Notes under the pieces: model-generated | What the model saw: the letters and a program-made list of their open reading frames with translations, nothing else | Told to the model about the DNA's origin: nothing | The model's database searches: none | Program-made: the position numbers and the translations under genes | DNA from: Sphagnum magellanicum | Taxonomy: Eukaryota > Streptophyta > Sphagnopsida > Sphagnales > Sphagnaceae | Assembly: GCA_021904315.1 (NCBI GenBank) | Contig: CM038920.1 | Coordinates: forward strand, 1,426,001 to 1,490,000 | Reading direction: 5' to 3' | DNA: 64,000 nucleotides | In this document: positions 43,860 to 55,517 of the stretch, in pieces | Layout of the letters: every line of letters starts with the position of its first letter | Numbering within the stretch: the first letter of the stretch is position 1

Positions 43860-44090
43860 CCTATTTATCTATCTAGCTAGGTAGGTACCTAGTTTGACCT
43901 ACCCATTTAGGTCGGCCTATGTACCTACCTACCTAAGTACCTACTTATATGAGTAGGTATTTAGCCTAGGAGGGTAGAACCTACCTACTTACTTTTTGAC
44001 CTAAGTAGGTAGGTAGGTAGGTAAGGATTGTAGGCACCTATTTATGTACCTACCTAAATACCTACCAACCTAATATTAATATTTTTATTA
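43860..44090. repeat. (TAGG)n / (CCTA)n tetranucleotide array with inverted blocks
   Basis: Blocks of GTAGGTAGGTAGG (about 44,004-44,022) and TACCTACCTACC (about 43,921-43,933 and 44,045-44,055) alternate, with TACCTA steps throughout, giving large imperfect palindromes. It is the purest of the TAGG tracts in the window. Confidence 0.8.
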
Positions 44091-44099
44091 AATTATTTT

Positions 44100-44218
44100 A
44101 TGCCACGTGGCATATTTACATTGGGCCACGTGTCATAATATAAGATCATTCAAATATTTGAATTGAATGTCTTAGATTATTTCAAAATAATAATAATAAT
44201 AATATATTAAGACACGTG
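44100..44218. promoter_or_regulatory. Cluster of three G-box (CACGTG) sites
   Basis: CACGTG occurs at 44,104-44,109, inside the perfect 14-base palindrome ATGCCACGTGGCAT, at 44,127-44,132 and at 44,213-44,218. G-boxes bind bZIP and bHLH factors in plants. Here they sit near the end of a transposon with no adjacent gene, so regulatory use is only a possibility. Confidence 0.45.
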
Positions 44219-44452
44219 GTAGCACATGATTTGCTTTCAATCGTGACCGAAATAGTTGCATCTTAATTGCATGTGACAATACGTATACAATGGAGTCAAA
44301 GGATGAAATGTATTTGTTGACTTTTTCTTGGCGATTAGTTTATCACATGCGACTTGTCTTAGGCGACTAAAAGGATTTTAGTTGCAAAATGTCTCTTGCG
44401 ACTAAAATCTAGTCACAAAGAATAGTCGAAAATACATGTTTTTCTTATATTG

Positions 44453-47250
44453 TTTTTGGTAGAAAAAGTTGCCATATTTTGAGGGGAAAAAAAATCTTAA
44501 ATTGTCATATTGGCTACTCAAATTTGGCACATTCCTCTTGCAGATGATCAGGAATCCACCTACTTCACCAAATTGAAAAGAAAAAGAAAAACCATTCTTC
44601 TAACCACTCAAATATTACAACACAAAATGTAGTTGTTGAGCTCCTTTAAAGGTCGAAATAGAGAGAAAAACAAAAAGCTTGACATAGTAAAATGACCAGT
44701 GTTGTTATCTGGTTATTGGCTTTTTTTTCATAATTAGCCAAATAGGTTATTTTATATTCTATATTTTTTGATTACAGGGTATCAATATAATTGATTAAAA
44801 AAATTGACCCACCAATTATCAAATTATTCAGTTAATTTGGGTAGTGACTGCTAGTTATGCATACAGGTAAGTTGTCAAACACCCTTGAGAATCATTCGTT
44901 ATATTGCCTAGGAAGGGTAGGTTGTAGGGGTTTTTCATTTTTCTGTTTTCTATCATAAACATGTTGAGGGTTTTAGGATTGATAGTTCACATGGATGACA
45001 CTTCAATCATCTGCATAGGTTATTCAAATTTGAAACTTCAATACTCAACCAATAAAATTCTTGTTGATGCTTCAAATCATATATACTAATGAGCATGTTA
45101 TTTATCATTCTCAAAAAAAAATTAATAAAATCTAGTAGGTTATGAATAATTGTGTTCATAAATAACTTGTTTTTTTCTCAACAATTGGACAACACTAGTA
45201 ATGAGTATGCCTTTAATGGCAAGTTCAAACTTGAAACAAAAAACTTCCCCTACTTGATATTGAACTTCTCATCTTGATACATGCAATTGTATCGAAAATA
45301 CCCATCTACCATATGCAAACATAATATTTCAGATGTCATCACCCATTAGAATTATTTGCAAAGAAAATAAAATTTAGGAATAAAACTTTGGATTTCACTG
45401 AAATTAAGGATTATACTCAAAATGCAAGATGGGATTGTGCAATAGGAGAATGACAAAGGAGGAAATTCATTTTTTTCTCAAAACCAAGGATGATCAATGT
45501 TATTCTTGTTTCTTACATATATTTAGGGGTCTATTTAGGTTGTGGGATGTGGGTTGCTTAGGGGATTACAAAAAGCCTACCTAATGAGTTAACTAGGGAT
45601 CTCCTCCGTTAGGGTATACTTAGAAATTTATTTAAAGGGTTACCCAGGGCTAAGTCGTGGTACAAGAGAGGTCTACATAGGCCTAAGTAAGGGGTTATCT
45701 TAGATGGGGGATATTAAAAATCTAAACTCTAATCTATGGGATGGTAACCTAGGTAGATTGTAGTGTGGTTAGAATAGAAATTTTTGTGACTACTTAAGGG
45801 TATTCATCCTTATTTTTGGTGGAGAGTGATCTTTGCTTTGGTGGATTTTATGGATAGCTTTAAAAAAGGGGAGAATGAATGGGTAGGATGAGCCTAAAGT
45901 GAGGATTATTTTATTTATAATATTGAGAAAATTATGAGCCAAAATTTTATGCCCAAATCTTACACAATGTAACGAAGGCATAAAATGAGGTTTATTTTAT
46001 TAATAATTTTATTGAGAAAATAATGAGCCAAAATTTTATACCCAAATCTTAAACCAATGCTTAGTCTCCTCTCTATGGACAAAACCAATAAATTAAGATC
46101 TCAATCGGTCTCCATCTCAATCATAATCAAAATATTAGTCAACAAATTGGAATAGGCAGCCATGCTATGATGTCGTTTAAGTGGCAATCATCCATAAGAA
46201 TATTTAGTCAAATTTGGTGATCAAAACATGAGAGTAGAAGAATCTTAAACTACTTTCATGATGTTGTAGTCAGTTGTGGTGATTTCTGGCAAATTTTTAA
46301 ATTTGTTTTCAGTCATGGGTTTTTTTCTTAAAAAGAATTTGTGACAAAATATTCTTTAATTTTTTTCTTTTCCACAAAATGGTGAAAGTCTCCCACAATA
46401 TAAATCACTGGAGCAGCCCATTGCTTAATGACTATGCCCCTAATGGTATGAAATCAAAGTATCAACAATTATATAAGTGAGAAATGTTCCATGAAGTTCC
46501 CAGAAAATGAACTCATGTATATATTTCAGAGGAGCACCCTGTGAAGATTCCTCAAGTTGTGGGTCCAAAGGAATTCTGCTTGTTCTCAAGTCTCTCACTG
46601 ACAAGCAAAGCGAACAAAATTCAAATGTACAGTAAGTTAAAAACATGTCAGTGGCCTTGTACCTTGACTAGCATTGGAGTACCATCGCAAGTTCAACATT
46701 TCAATGTTGAAAAATGGAGTACCATAGCAATTTCAACATTATGATGTTGAATAATTATTTTATTTTGAAGATTCCATGTCAAAAAAAATCTGGGAATATT
46801 CTAAGAGATTACCTTATTTTTCTTTGAAAAATTCTTTGAAAACATAAATTTAAATCATTTCAATATTTCTGAAAATAATATAATTAGTGTTGAAGTTGCC
46901 AAAGTAACCCAGTAAATTTCCAGGCCCAGCAAGCGAAGTTCAAAATGATCATGATCTTAATTTGCAAACCAACCCAGACAGTAAGAATCCACAAAACGTA
47001 TCAAGAGGCCTCCTCCAATAAATAATTAGCATCAGCAGTTTATTACTGTTGGTGATAGATGTGTGGCTGCACACAATAAGCTGGTTTCTGTGTCCAGATT
47101 TAAACAGTAGCATGCACTTGCTGCCAAGGATGGAGCCAGGTTGAATTGTGTGAGAAGCTGGATTGAAAGTGGGCTGATTAGGTAACCCCTAAACACCTGG
47201 CTCCTTTTGGATGTCAAGTCACACTACAATTCGTCTCATTGTAAAAACTT
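44453..47250. repeat. Module E, copy 2
   Basis: It aligns with 20,641-23,390. A private duplication of a GAGGATTATTTTATT-type segment lies near 45,900-46,030. The block ends at about 47,250, where it joins a module B fragment. No gene recognised. Confidence 0.82.
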
Positions 47251-47271
47251 TAAAATTATGTCCTCCCTCAG

Positions 47272-47935
47272 GCATAGCAAAAGAGGATGGAAAATTTATG
47301 ATTGTCCCAAATGATCATCCCACCCTCAACTCCTGTCTTTCATGCAGTTACTTTACCTCTATGTTTTGGGTCTAGGTTTCTGCTTACAATGGCTCCTTTC
47401 ATCCAAGTTGATCTTCATCCTCGAGCTTCATTCATTGGATTAATGTTCCTTCTAGAACCTCACGAATTCGGGTTTTTTTCCCAAATTCCTCAAGTACATC
47501 CATCGGCAAGGGTCCCCAGCATTAATAAGCATTAAATGGTAACTGCCATAGGTGGGCTGGAGCATTTTTACAAAAGTGCTGGTACAAGTGGTGATGGAGG
47601 AGGTGCCCCAGGTCTAGATGTGCTAATCTAATTATTCTTATTTTGAAAAGTGGTGAAAAAGTCCCTAATGATCACAATTTTTTGGGATGTTTTTTTCAAT
47701 TGCTGAAAAACAAATTCAACAAGTTGTTAAATTTCATCACAAAAACACTGTCACTACTTATCTATCTACTTATTAATATATTTTAAATCATTTTGGTTGG
47801 AATGGGGATTGGCAATGAATATAAGGGCATTCATGGCACTTAAAAGAGGATGCCATCAAATAAGATCCTTCACATTCCTAATGAATGGGCATGATAGCCC
47901 TCCTCTTTCCTAGAGGGATTTGGATGGATATGGTG
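47272..47935. repeat. Module B fragment
   Basis: It matches 7480-8165, including the CCTCAACTCCTGTCTTTCAT segment. It carries the part that copy 2 of B lost. It joins module F at about 47,935. Confidence 0.8.
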
Positions 47936-49398
47936 CAAGGCCTTTCTCTTCCAGGAAGGTCGTGTGCCAGCTTGTCAGAGTACCTTACATAATTTGGAAG
48001 GTACTTCTTTCTTTTTTCTATCTTTATTGCTCCTTCTTTCACATTTGAAGAGTGAGTGACCTCAAAAATATTTGAAGGTTCTTTATGCAAACACAGGGTC
48101 TATCTTTCAACCCTTCTGCAATTTTTCACAGACTGCACTCGTCCCTCCTAGTCTCAGAGAAGCGCCTCAAATCAAGTGTCTATTAAAGATAGACCTTTCT
48201 TTTGTACTGAATTGTCACCTGGATTTACCTTGATAACCTATTCCATAGAGGTTGGAGTGAAGGTACCAATGTGGGTGCTGGTTCACCATGGCCTCTCCCT
48301 TCTAGGGTTTTTCATGGGGGACTTGTATACAAAGTTGTGACGAAATAATTGTATGCAAATAACATAGGTAGCAGGGTTTTTTTTTCCCCTATTTTCGTTT
48401 CAATTTTTGTTAATGCACCTTTTGAAAGAGTATTTAGGGAATTCATGGCAGATAATTAAAATGATTACCATGAAATTGCTGCAAATACTACTTGTGAATT
48501 TGTAAATAAAGAATCAATCCAAGAATTGGACAAAACTAGAAATGCATCAAAGCTAGACGATGAAGACAGAGTTGTACATAACCTAAAAAGCTACTTGGTT
48601 AGCTTCGAAAGAAATAATGTCTATAAAAACTCCTCCTTAATGTTCATGGTTGGGTGTTAAAAGTAAAACCATGTTTATTCCAAGTTCTAATTCTAATGAT
48701 TTCCATTGTAACAGTTTTCCACCATTAAATTTATTTGTATGTAACAATCCTTTCATGACAATCACTTGCTACTCACGAGATATGAGTCTCAAGTTTATGA
48801 ATGTTTTATGGCACTTTGAGAAGGTGAAAATTATCTGGAAACTGTAAAACAAATGAACTACCACCTGCGTTCCTAAAGACCTTCGGAGTGGGTTGAATTA
48901 CAGGAATTCATCTCATATGTGTGAGTACTATGGCTAGAAAAGATGAGGGACCTTATGTCTAGTATTTAGGAGTGGGACGCATCTTACAAGTGTTGGTCAT
49001 TTCTTTTCTTTTTTTAAATAGCCTCTAGTTCCAATGGTTCTTGTATAGGAGGCGGCCCAATCTGGAGGCCATTCTGTGTTTTGAGGCGCCTCACCTCAAA
49101 ACACCAAATGGCCTCAAGACCGATCCCTCTCCAATGTAAAGATGACAGGTTTCTTTTCAATCTAAAGAAAGGATCATGAATTTTGAATTGTAAGAATTTC
49201 CTTCCACCATGGAAGATTCCTGTAAATCTTCTCTCTGACAGTGGACAACAAATGACAATGGAAAAAAATCCCCAGGTCTTTATAAAATGAAAGAACCTCT
49301 GCTTGCAATTTTTTCAAATTGAAGAACCTCTAATTCCAGATTGGGTTTTTCCAAAAACCCTGATTTGAAGCAGCAGCTTTTATGAAATAACCAGCAAG
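47931..49398. repeat. Module F, copy 2
   Basis: It matches 35,921-38,790 without the 36,250-36,860 block and without the hAT-like insertion, supplying the empty site near 49,100. It contains the broken counterpart of the short open frame at 48,422-48,661. Confidence 0.82.
48422..48661 (+). pseudogene. Broken counterpart of the module F open frame
   Basis: It retains ERVFREFMAD, then a stop, then TCEFVNKESIQELDKT and RVVHNLKSYL in the same frame as 37,020-37,259, and ends in a stop at the same place. One in-frame stop is the main difference. Family unknown. Confidence 0.4.
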
Positions 49399-50180
49399 CA
49401 CTGTAAGTTTTATAGAAGGTTATTTGACTGGGTTCTAGATTTTCTGAGAACATCAATTACATGGTTTAGTTTGTAGAGGTCATTGTCTACACACCACATT
49501 AAGCCCGCCCAGGTTACGGCTTGAAAACAATCCGCTGAAACATAAGTACACAATACATACCAATACAAAACATACCTTTGAAGTAATAGGTTGAATCAAA
49601 TGATGGTTTTAACAAATCGAAACACAATCCCTTACAACCTGGCATGATAATAGAACATTGTTAGACATGAAAGAATTGAAAGGTAAAGCATTTGAGAAAT
49701 TGTTGGGGAACCCATGATGAAACAAAATTTGAAACATAACATAGTTCAATATTAAAACATCTTCAAGTTACAAAATGAACTACATCCAAAATGAAACATA
49801 GAAAGCTTGAACTTTGAAACATAGATTTCAATGAAATATTACAAACCCAACCTATAGAAAGATAAAGCATTTCAACCTTAGACTATTGATTTCTGCATTA
49901 ACATCATCAACAATGAAAGCATCTTATTTCCAATCTGGTTTTGATTCTTTCATCTTTCGATTGATAGCATCCATCCAATTGGACAAATTGTTTTATTTAT
50001 TTCGAGATGTGATTACGTAACTGGACAACCATTCTTCCAATCATCAAACATCATCATTGTATACAATGAAAACTAGTATGAACATAACCATATTTGAGCA
50101 TGTTTCAATAGTTTTCAAACATGTTTCAAGAGGATTTTTAGGTTTTGAAACATGTACTAAATTTACAAAAAGAAAGGTTA
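49399..50180. other. Insertion in module F with repeated GAAACAT words
   Basis: Module F copy 1 is continuous near 38,785, so this 780-bp stretch is extra. GAAACAT or its variants recur many times (for example near 49,533, 49,730, 49,790 and 50,110). No inverted ends or target duplication were found. No gene. Confidence 0.5.
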
Positions 50181-50275
50181 CCTTGTTTTCATTTGTTCCA
50201 AAGGTAAGATCAATTGTGACCACATTCTAATGACCATATTGTTACATCATTGTGGACTACTAGGGACTCTGAATT
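50181..50275. repeat. Module F tail
   Basis: It matches 38,790-38,880 (CCTTGTTTTCATTTRTTC ... GTGGACTA), split from the rest of F by the preceding insertion. The expected module A does not follow. Region G follows instead. Confidence 0.75.
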
Positions 50276-50280
50276 CTAAT

Positions 50281-50880
50281 TGTGAACAAGATATCTATAC
50301 TAATTAGCTTTCCACCAATTTCCAACCCACTTTCCTTTTAATAAAACAAAACATTTAAGTCCTCTCGAATCCACATGTGAACATTTTAGACATCATTCTC
50401 ATGTTTCTTATGTGTTTCCTTTGTTAATTTTCTTGCTATGTTACGTATGTCTTGTTTGCATAAAAAGGTGTCCCTCGTTAGGCAACTGCTAGTCTCAACA
50501 AGATGCTACACATTTCTATAACGTTTTGCAATGACTTATGAAATCGAATGGCCCAATCGTAGATTTTCGAATACAAAGTCTTTTAAGGCTCTTGAAACAT
50601 GAGTTGCAAATGGTACTTTGTCCCCTTAGAAGATGTTCCCATGGCAAAGAGCTCCTGTGGCATTAATGTGTTTATTCTTGTAATAACATTTTTTTGTAAC
50701 TATAAGGAGGACATTTAATATTTTCATGGTAAATGCACATTGGCATCCTTTCTTTTGGGACCCTCCATTATTTTTGGTTGTAACGCAAGTTTTTAATTTT
50801 CCTTTCTAGATTGCTTTACCTCTCTTATCAAAAGGCTTCTTTCTAAAAATCATTCCCTTTGTAAGCACTGAAAAATTATA
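50281..50880 (-). pseudogene. Decayed transposase-like gene fragment (MULE-type candidate)
   Basis: Read on the minus strand, 200 codons stay in one frame with six in-frame stops and no frameshift. Segments include GMIFRKKPFDKRGKAI, KKGCQCAFTMKIL, NKHINATGALCHGN, LRLGHSIS, RDTFLCKQDIRNIARKL and THKKHENDV-stop-NVHMW. From memory this resembles the region ahead of the catalytic core in MULE/FAR1-like transposases that are common in seed-free plants. The catalytic part (D-x-TFG...) is missing because the frame runs into the module F tail. At least some of the stops, for instance the one after ENDV, fit a CAA-to-TAA change. Confidence 0.5.
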
Positions 50881-53810
50881 TGCATTGTCTTCCAGATGAA
50901 AAATTATAATTATAATTGCAACACAACAATTCAAAAAAACTCAAATTACTCTACAACAAAATAATGTCATGTAAGAAAATGAAACTTGTGAAAACAACTT
51001 GGACTTTGCAAGAAACAAGGTTGGTGTTATTTCACAGTCCAAAACATGGAGACTTTGCTATAACTATCCTAGCGTGGATATAAAAATTTCCCTATTTCAT
51101 TTCTTCTGAGTTGTCAACATGTGAACTTGCAATTTGCATTGTTGTGGTGCTCCTCCCTTGATAAAATCCTAGACATAGTTTGAGGGGATGTATGTTGTTC
51201 CAATTTTTTGACCTCCAAATCTAAAATTCCTTGTGTGTAAAAATTTCGAAATGCAAATATTGCACTATGTGTTGAATTCCCTACAAAAGCTACATGTTTG
51301 AATGTCCAAATACGACCTTGACTTAGTATCCCATGTTTTTCCAATTCAAAGTTGATCTAAATGGTCCATTGAAAGCAAAACTTGGAACTAGCAAGGAGCA
51401 ACTCGAAAGCAACAAGTGAGACAAGGGATAGCCATTCCATTTTGACATTGAACCATCAAATCAACAATAAAACCAGTCATAGATGCTCATCAAAGATACT
51501 TGGGAACATGTGTTGGGTATATTAGGGTTGTTCTAGGTTTCAAAAAAATTCATTTGCAACCATCACATACACTAAATATGATGCATTTTCTACTATTATG
51601 ACCACCTAACCTTTCAAAACACAATAATATTAATAACCTAACATTCATAAGATGAATACCAAGAAACAAAAACATTTTAAACATTCCAAAGTGACACAAC
51701 AAAACATAAAAAACACACCAAAATATAAGAAACAAACCAAAACACTAAAAGTTACAAAATTCCCCAAAAATTAAAACATGTTTGCAATCTTAAAAAACTT
51801 CACAAAACATAATACTGGCCTATCACAAATAATGCATCTATATAGTCTGAAACAAATGAAGCATCTAAAGTGACAAAAATTTAAAATAGATATTTGAACA
51901 AAAAATAATAAAATAAAAACATATATAAATCATTGAAACATATTCACCCAAACACATTCCCACAGAAACATATTTCCTATGAAATATATTTCTACCAAAA
52001 CATAAGCAACATGGGTGAAATCATGGTTAGGTGGCTCAAAAGTGGTGTTTCAAAGTCCATAATCTAACACTAATGATTTCTTTTGCAATTTTAACAATTA
52101 TCAAACCATAAATCCTATAATTATCCCCTATGTTTTTAATCATGAATATTAATAAACTAACCTCTAAATATCCCTAAACATGTGATTGATCAAAAAATTC
52201 ATGCATTTATGAAAGTATATATATTAGGAAAGTTTCAATGCATTTCACAAATAAATTCTTCATTTGATGATGCTTTACTTTTTTATTTTGACACTACTTT
52301 GAGATATTTTTTAGTCCACATTTTTCATTTTTTCTGTGTGATAAATGAAATGTTGTCATTTCAAAAGTCCATTATGAATCCATACTCTTCTTGGAATTCA
52401 ATCAAAAAATTTATGATGATTCCCATAAAGTCTATGACAACATGAATAATTAAAAAATTGACAATGTTAATTTTGAATATGGCTTTAAATTTTACATTTG
52501 TATGTAATCCAAAAAAATTACATCTATGATACTCCAAATTGTCCACCTATTCATGCTTTCACCCCATTTTCACCAAAAGTCATCCACTATTTGATCATGT
52601 ATCACACATAATATTTGACAACAAAACCTTAAACTTCATAACACCATAATCGAATGTTTGGTGTTATAGATAATAAATCAAAAGATTGAAGCCATTTTAA
52701 GTGTTTCCCAAGCAAATATAAGACCTAGATTAAACCAAGTGGAACAATGATAATCAACCAATGAAAAATAATCAAATAACATAGAAACTAAAAAACTTGC
52801 ACAATTTCAAATACATGTTCAAATTGAAAACCCTCAATTTCAAAAATGAATATCCTACATTCAAGGCAATGTTAAAAACAAAGAAACAAAGTTTGGATGA
52901 ATTCAAACAACCAAAATTTAACGAATCAACACCAACTCAAGAAATAGGAAATCATTCCCTACATTTTATTCTATCCCATGGGTTTTGAAATCATATAATG
53001 ATATTTTTCAATTTTCTTGAGTCTATTTTACATTCTATCTCCTCAATGGGGCATTTGTTAACTTGCAGTCAACTTTTAGACATCGCTTTCTTGGGGCCAC
53101 CACTATGGAATTCTTTTATATAATTTTCCTTTTCGTGCCATATATAAGTGGGTTAATTTGTACATTATTCCTATTCTTATCGTCCACATGTGGGTTTTTC
53201 AACATTTATCAACTAATGTTGTCTACCCTTGTTATATCTTCCAAAACATAATTGATTATCTTTGACACTGTTTCTAAAACAATAATAATGCGATCATCAA
53301 AATCAAACTATTGTCTAGGGTGATAAGGAGGCAAACAACTTGGGCTTGGATGAATTAGCTCATGATGCAAAGTTTTTAACACTTTCATTTGAAGGTGCTT
53401 CACCTCAAGTGCCTACCAACCAATCTACAAGAATGAAAATGAAAGACATCAATATTCCAAACCAAACCCAAAACATGAAACATAGGGGAACTATGACCAA
53501 TGAAACCATGACACATGTTATCAAACATAGAAATTGAAAACTGAAACATAGAAACTTATAAAAACATAAAAATTATTGGATGAATGTTTTTTGAATGGAT
53601 GGAAATAATGAAACATAGATACAAAAAAACATAAAAACATTACAAACCCAAGAAACATAGAATAGGCCATAAGATGAACATGAAATCTGGACTTGAAACA
53701 TGATCTTAAAACATGACATCTACAAAAACATAAAATTGAAACATGAAGTCTACTTAAATACAATACATACAAAGGAAGCCAAATATCTGATTAAAGCATA
53801 GAAATCTAGA
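50881..53810. other. Region G, first part: no gene assigned
   Basis: Single-copy in the window and AT-rich, with scattered GAAACAT/AACATAG words that become dense at 53,480-53,790. Small frames such as minus 51,114-51,344 (it contains SRILSREEHHNN) and plus 52,182-52,445 are not supported by any recognised family. Part of it may be the decayed remainder of the transposase-like element. Confidence 0.4.
53480..53790. repeat. Dense AAACATAG/GAAACAT word cluster
   Basis: About fifteen occurrences of AAACATA, GAAACAT and ACATAAAA variants in 310 bases. The reverse-complement words (ATGTTTC, CTATGTTT) cluster at 57,930-58,190, giving an inverted long-distance arrangement around the coding relics between them. 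Confidence 0.6.
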
Positions 53811-53813
53811 CAT

Positions 53814-54372
53814 AGACTTTATGGTCTACTCTCAAAGGGTGAATTATGGGGAAATAGAATACAATGCCATAACATGTTTGAAATAAATGTGAAAAAATGG
53901 TGGCAGCAAGTTACGAAACTCATTTCCACACAAAGAAAATGTTCCTTATTGCCACACTTTTCCAAGTACTATTTAAAATATTCTACAACTAAGTATTTAC
54001 ATTCCCATGTTCCATTCTATTTGGGCACTAGGACACATACAATTGGCCTTACACCAACAATCACCCACTTGTTGGAATTATGTGGTATGTTTTAATTTGC
54101 ATAGGACCACCCAAGTGCTACACACTTGACAAATTGATTTGCATTATGGGTACTGTGATATCCAAGAATAGAATCAAAGCGGAACGTGTGGTGGCGTTTT
54201 AATATGAAAAGAGACCAAAGGTTCTGCTCATTTTATGGGAGGCCCAAAGTGTCTTCCAACCTTTTCGTACCACAAAGGTTTATAACACCCCGCTGGCAAA
54301 TTTTCTCTCCTACATTGTTTTCTTCCAAGCACATAAATGGGTAACTCTGCAACATAATGAACCACTGCAAAT
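53814..54372 (+). pseudogene. Decayed coding region of unknown plant family
   Basis: One frame reads through KKWWQQVTKLISTQ, LPHFSKYYLKYS, HSHVPFYLGTRTHT and GLTPTITHLLELCGMF (to 54,095). After a frameshift near 54,090 it continues with GPPKCYTLDKLICIMG, KNRIKAERVVAF, a stop (54,210) and RPKVLLILWEAQSVFQPF to about 54,372. Codon-like composition and the long protein-like stretch make chance unlikely. I cannot place the family; a mobile-element accessory or plant-mobile-domain-like protein is possible. Its direction is opposite to the neighbouring relics. Confidence 0.45.
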
Positions 54373-55517
54373 GTAACCACTATCGAAAAACATGCAAATT
54401 GATTTTCACTTGGAGTTCAAATTTAAAATTACACACATAACTTTCATATTATTATGTAAAATACATTCAAAGGGGATTGAACCTTTTCATTTTGGATTGT
54501 TGGTGACTATGGAGGGTTTAATTTCTTGTTTCTAGTCCAAGACATTGATCCAAATGGGCTCCATATGCTTATGGGTTCCCAACTCTGCTTATGGATTTGG
54601 TGAGGATTTGTAGAACATGTGGAACCCAATTCTATTGGTTTAACCCCAAATAATTCAACTACAAGACAACACACACATACAGACTTTACATGAACATTAT
54701 AACATGAACAAGTTTTAATCAATCACCTTATGTCAACCATTCAAGTTCCTAATTAACTAATGTTATAGAAGTAATAATCAAAAACTTGAAGCTAGAATTT
54801 TGTTAAAAAGCCTAACATGCATTTATTTAAACAAGGGTTAAAAAAACAAGGGTAATGAATAATCACTCCTTTTTGGTGGACCTCCAAAGGACATATGTGC
54901 TTAAGAAACACTAAAACCTTTAAACAAAGTAAATTAATACTTAGAGCTGTAAATTAGTCCTTTGTTTTTCCTTCAAAAGAACTTTATACTCAACAAGCAT
55001 TATGTGTCCTATGTTAATGAAGGCAATATTCTTCCAAACATAAGGAGATTGTCAAAACACAAAGCAGTTAGATCATCACTAGTAAGGCCACTTGGTCTTT
55101 TGTAGTGTTTCCAAAGGACAGATTCCTTTAACATTGAGTATGTAGTCTTATGTTGAATGAAAATAGTGTTTTGTTAGACAGTAATGCATTGGCCAATTCA
55201 TTGCAAAACACTAAGTACTTTGATAATGACCAATGTTATGTAATTTTTAAATGTATTGTCAACCAAGCAATACACCAAACACTTTAGTAGTGGAAGTTTG
55301 TCTAATACTACATTACCAAGGACTATCACAATTTAAATCATTAAGTACTCCAATATGTGCCAACTACTTGGATTCATCACATGTAAAATGCAACTTGATT
55401 GAAAACTTGATTCCAATGAAATTCAAATGAATTCAACATTATTATTTTTAATTTACAATTTCGGAAATCAATAAATAGAGATGAAAATGCAATTTAATTT
55501 AGTCTGAAATTTGACGA
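54373..55517. other. Unassigned stretch between two coding relics
   Basis: AT-rich and single-copy in the window. It lies between the 3' ends of a plus-strand and a minus-strand relic. No gene or repeat family recognised. Confidence 0.4.

Larger units (their letters stand above)
41952..44452. mobile_element. CACTA-like (EnSpm) non-autonomous element, about 2.5 kb
   Basis: Modules A/E at 20,610 and 63,685 show the uninterrupted sequence. The insert starts CACTAATAAAAATCA. Its other end, read inward, is CAATATAAGAAAAACATG, close to the CACTACAAGAAAAA ends of plant CACTA elements. It is flanked by TTT on both sides, giving a 3-bp duplication. Both ends carry subterminal GCGACTA/TAGTCGC-type motifs in inverted arrangement (about 42,000-42,060 and 44,330-44,430), a CACTA signature. 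There is no transposase. The inside holds an AT-rich minisatellite (42,340-42,890), an AT-rich stretch, a TAGG array and a G-box cluster. Confidence 0.78.

Noticed and set aside
44004..44060. TAGG arrays as interstitial telomere repeats
   Set aside because: Plant telomere repeats are TTTAGGG or close variants. TAGGTAGG arrays do not match and alternate in orientation.
49399..50180. Second CACTA element starting CACTG at 49,399
   Set aside because: There is no matching inverted end or target duplication near 50,180, and no subterminal repeats of that class.
54507..54722. 71-codon minus-strand frame as a gene
   Set aside because: It has no recognisable motif, no counterpart and no continuation into flanking frames.
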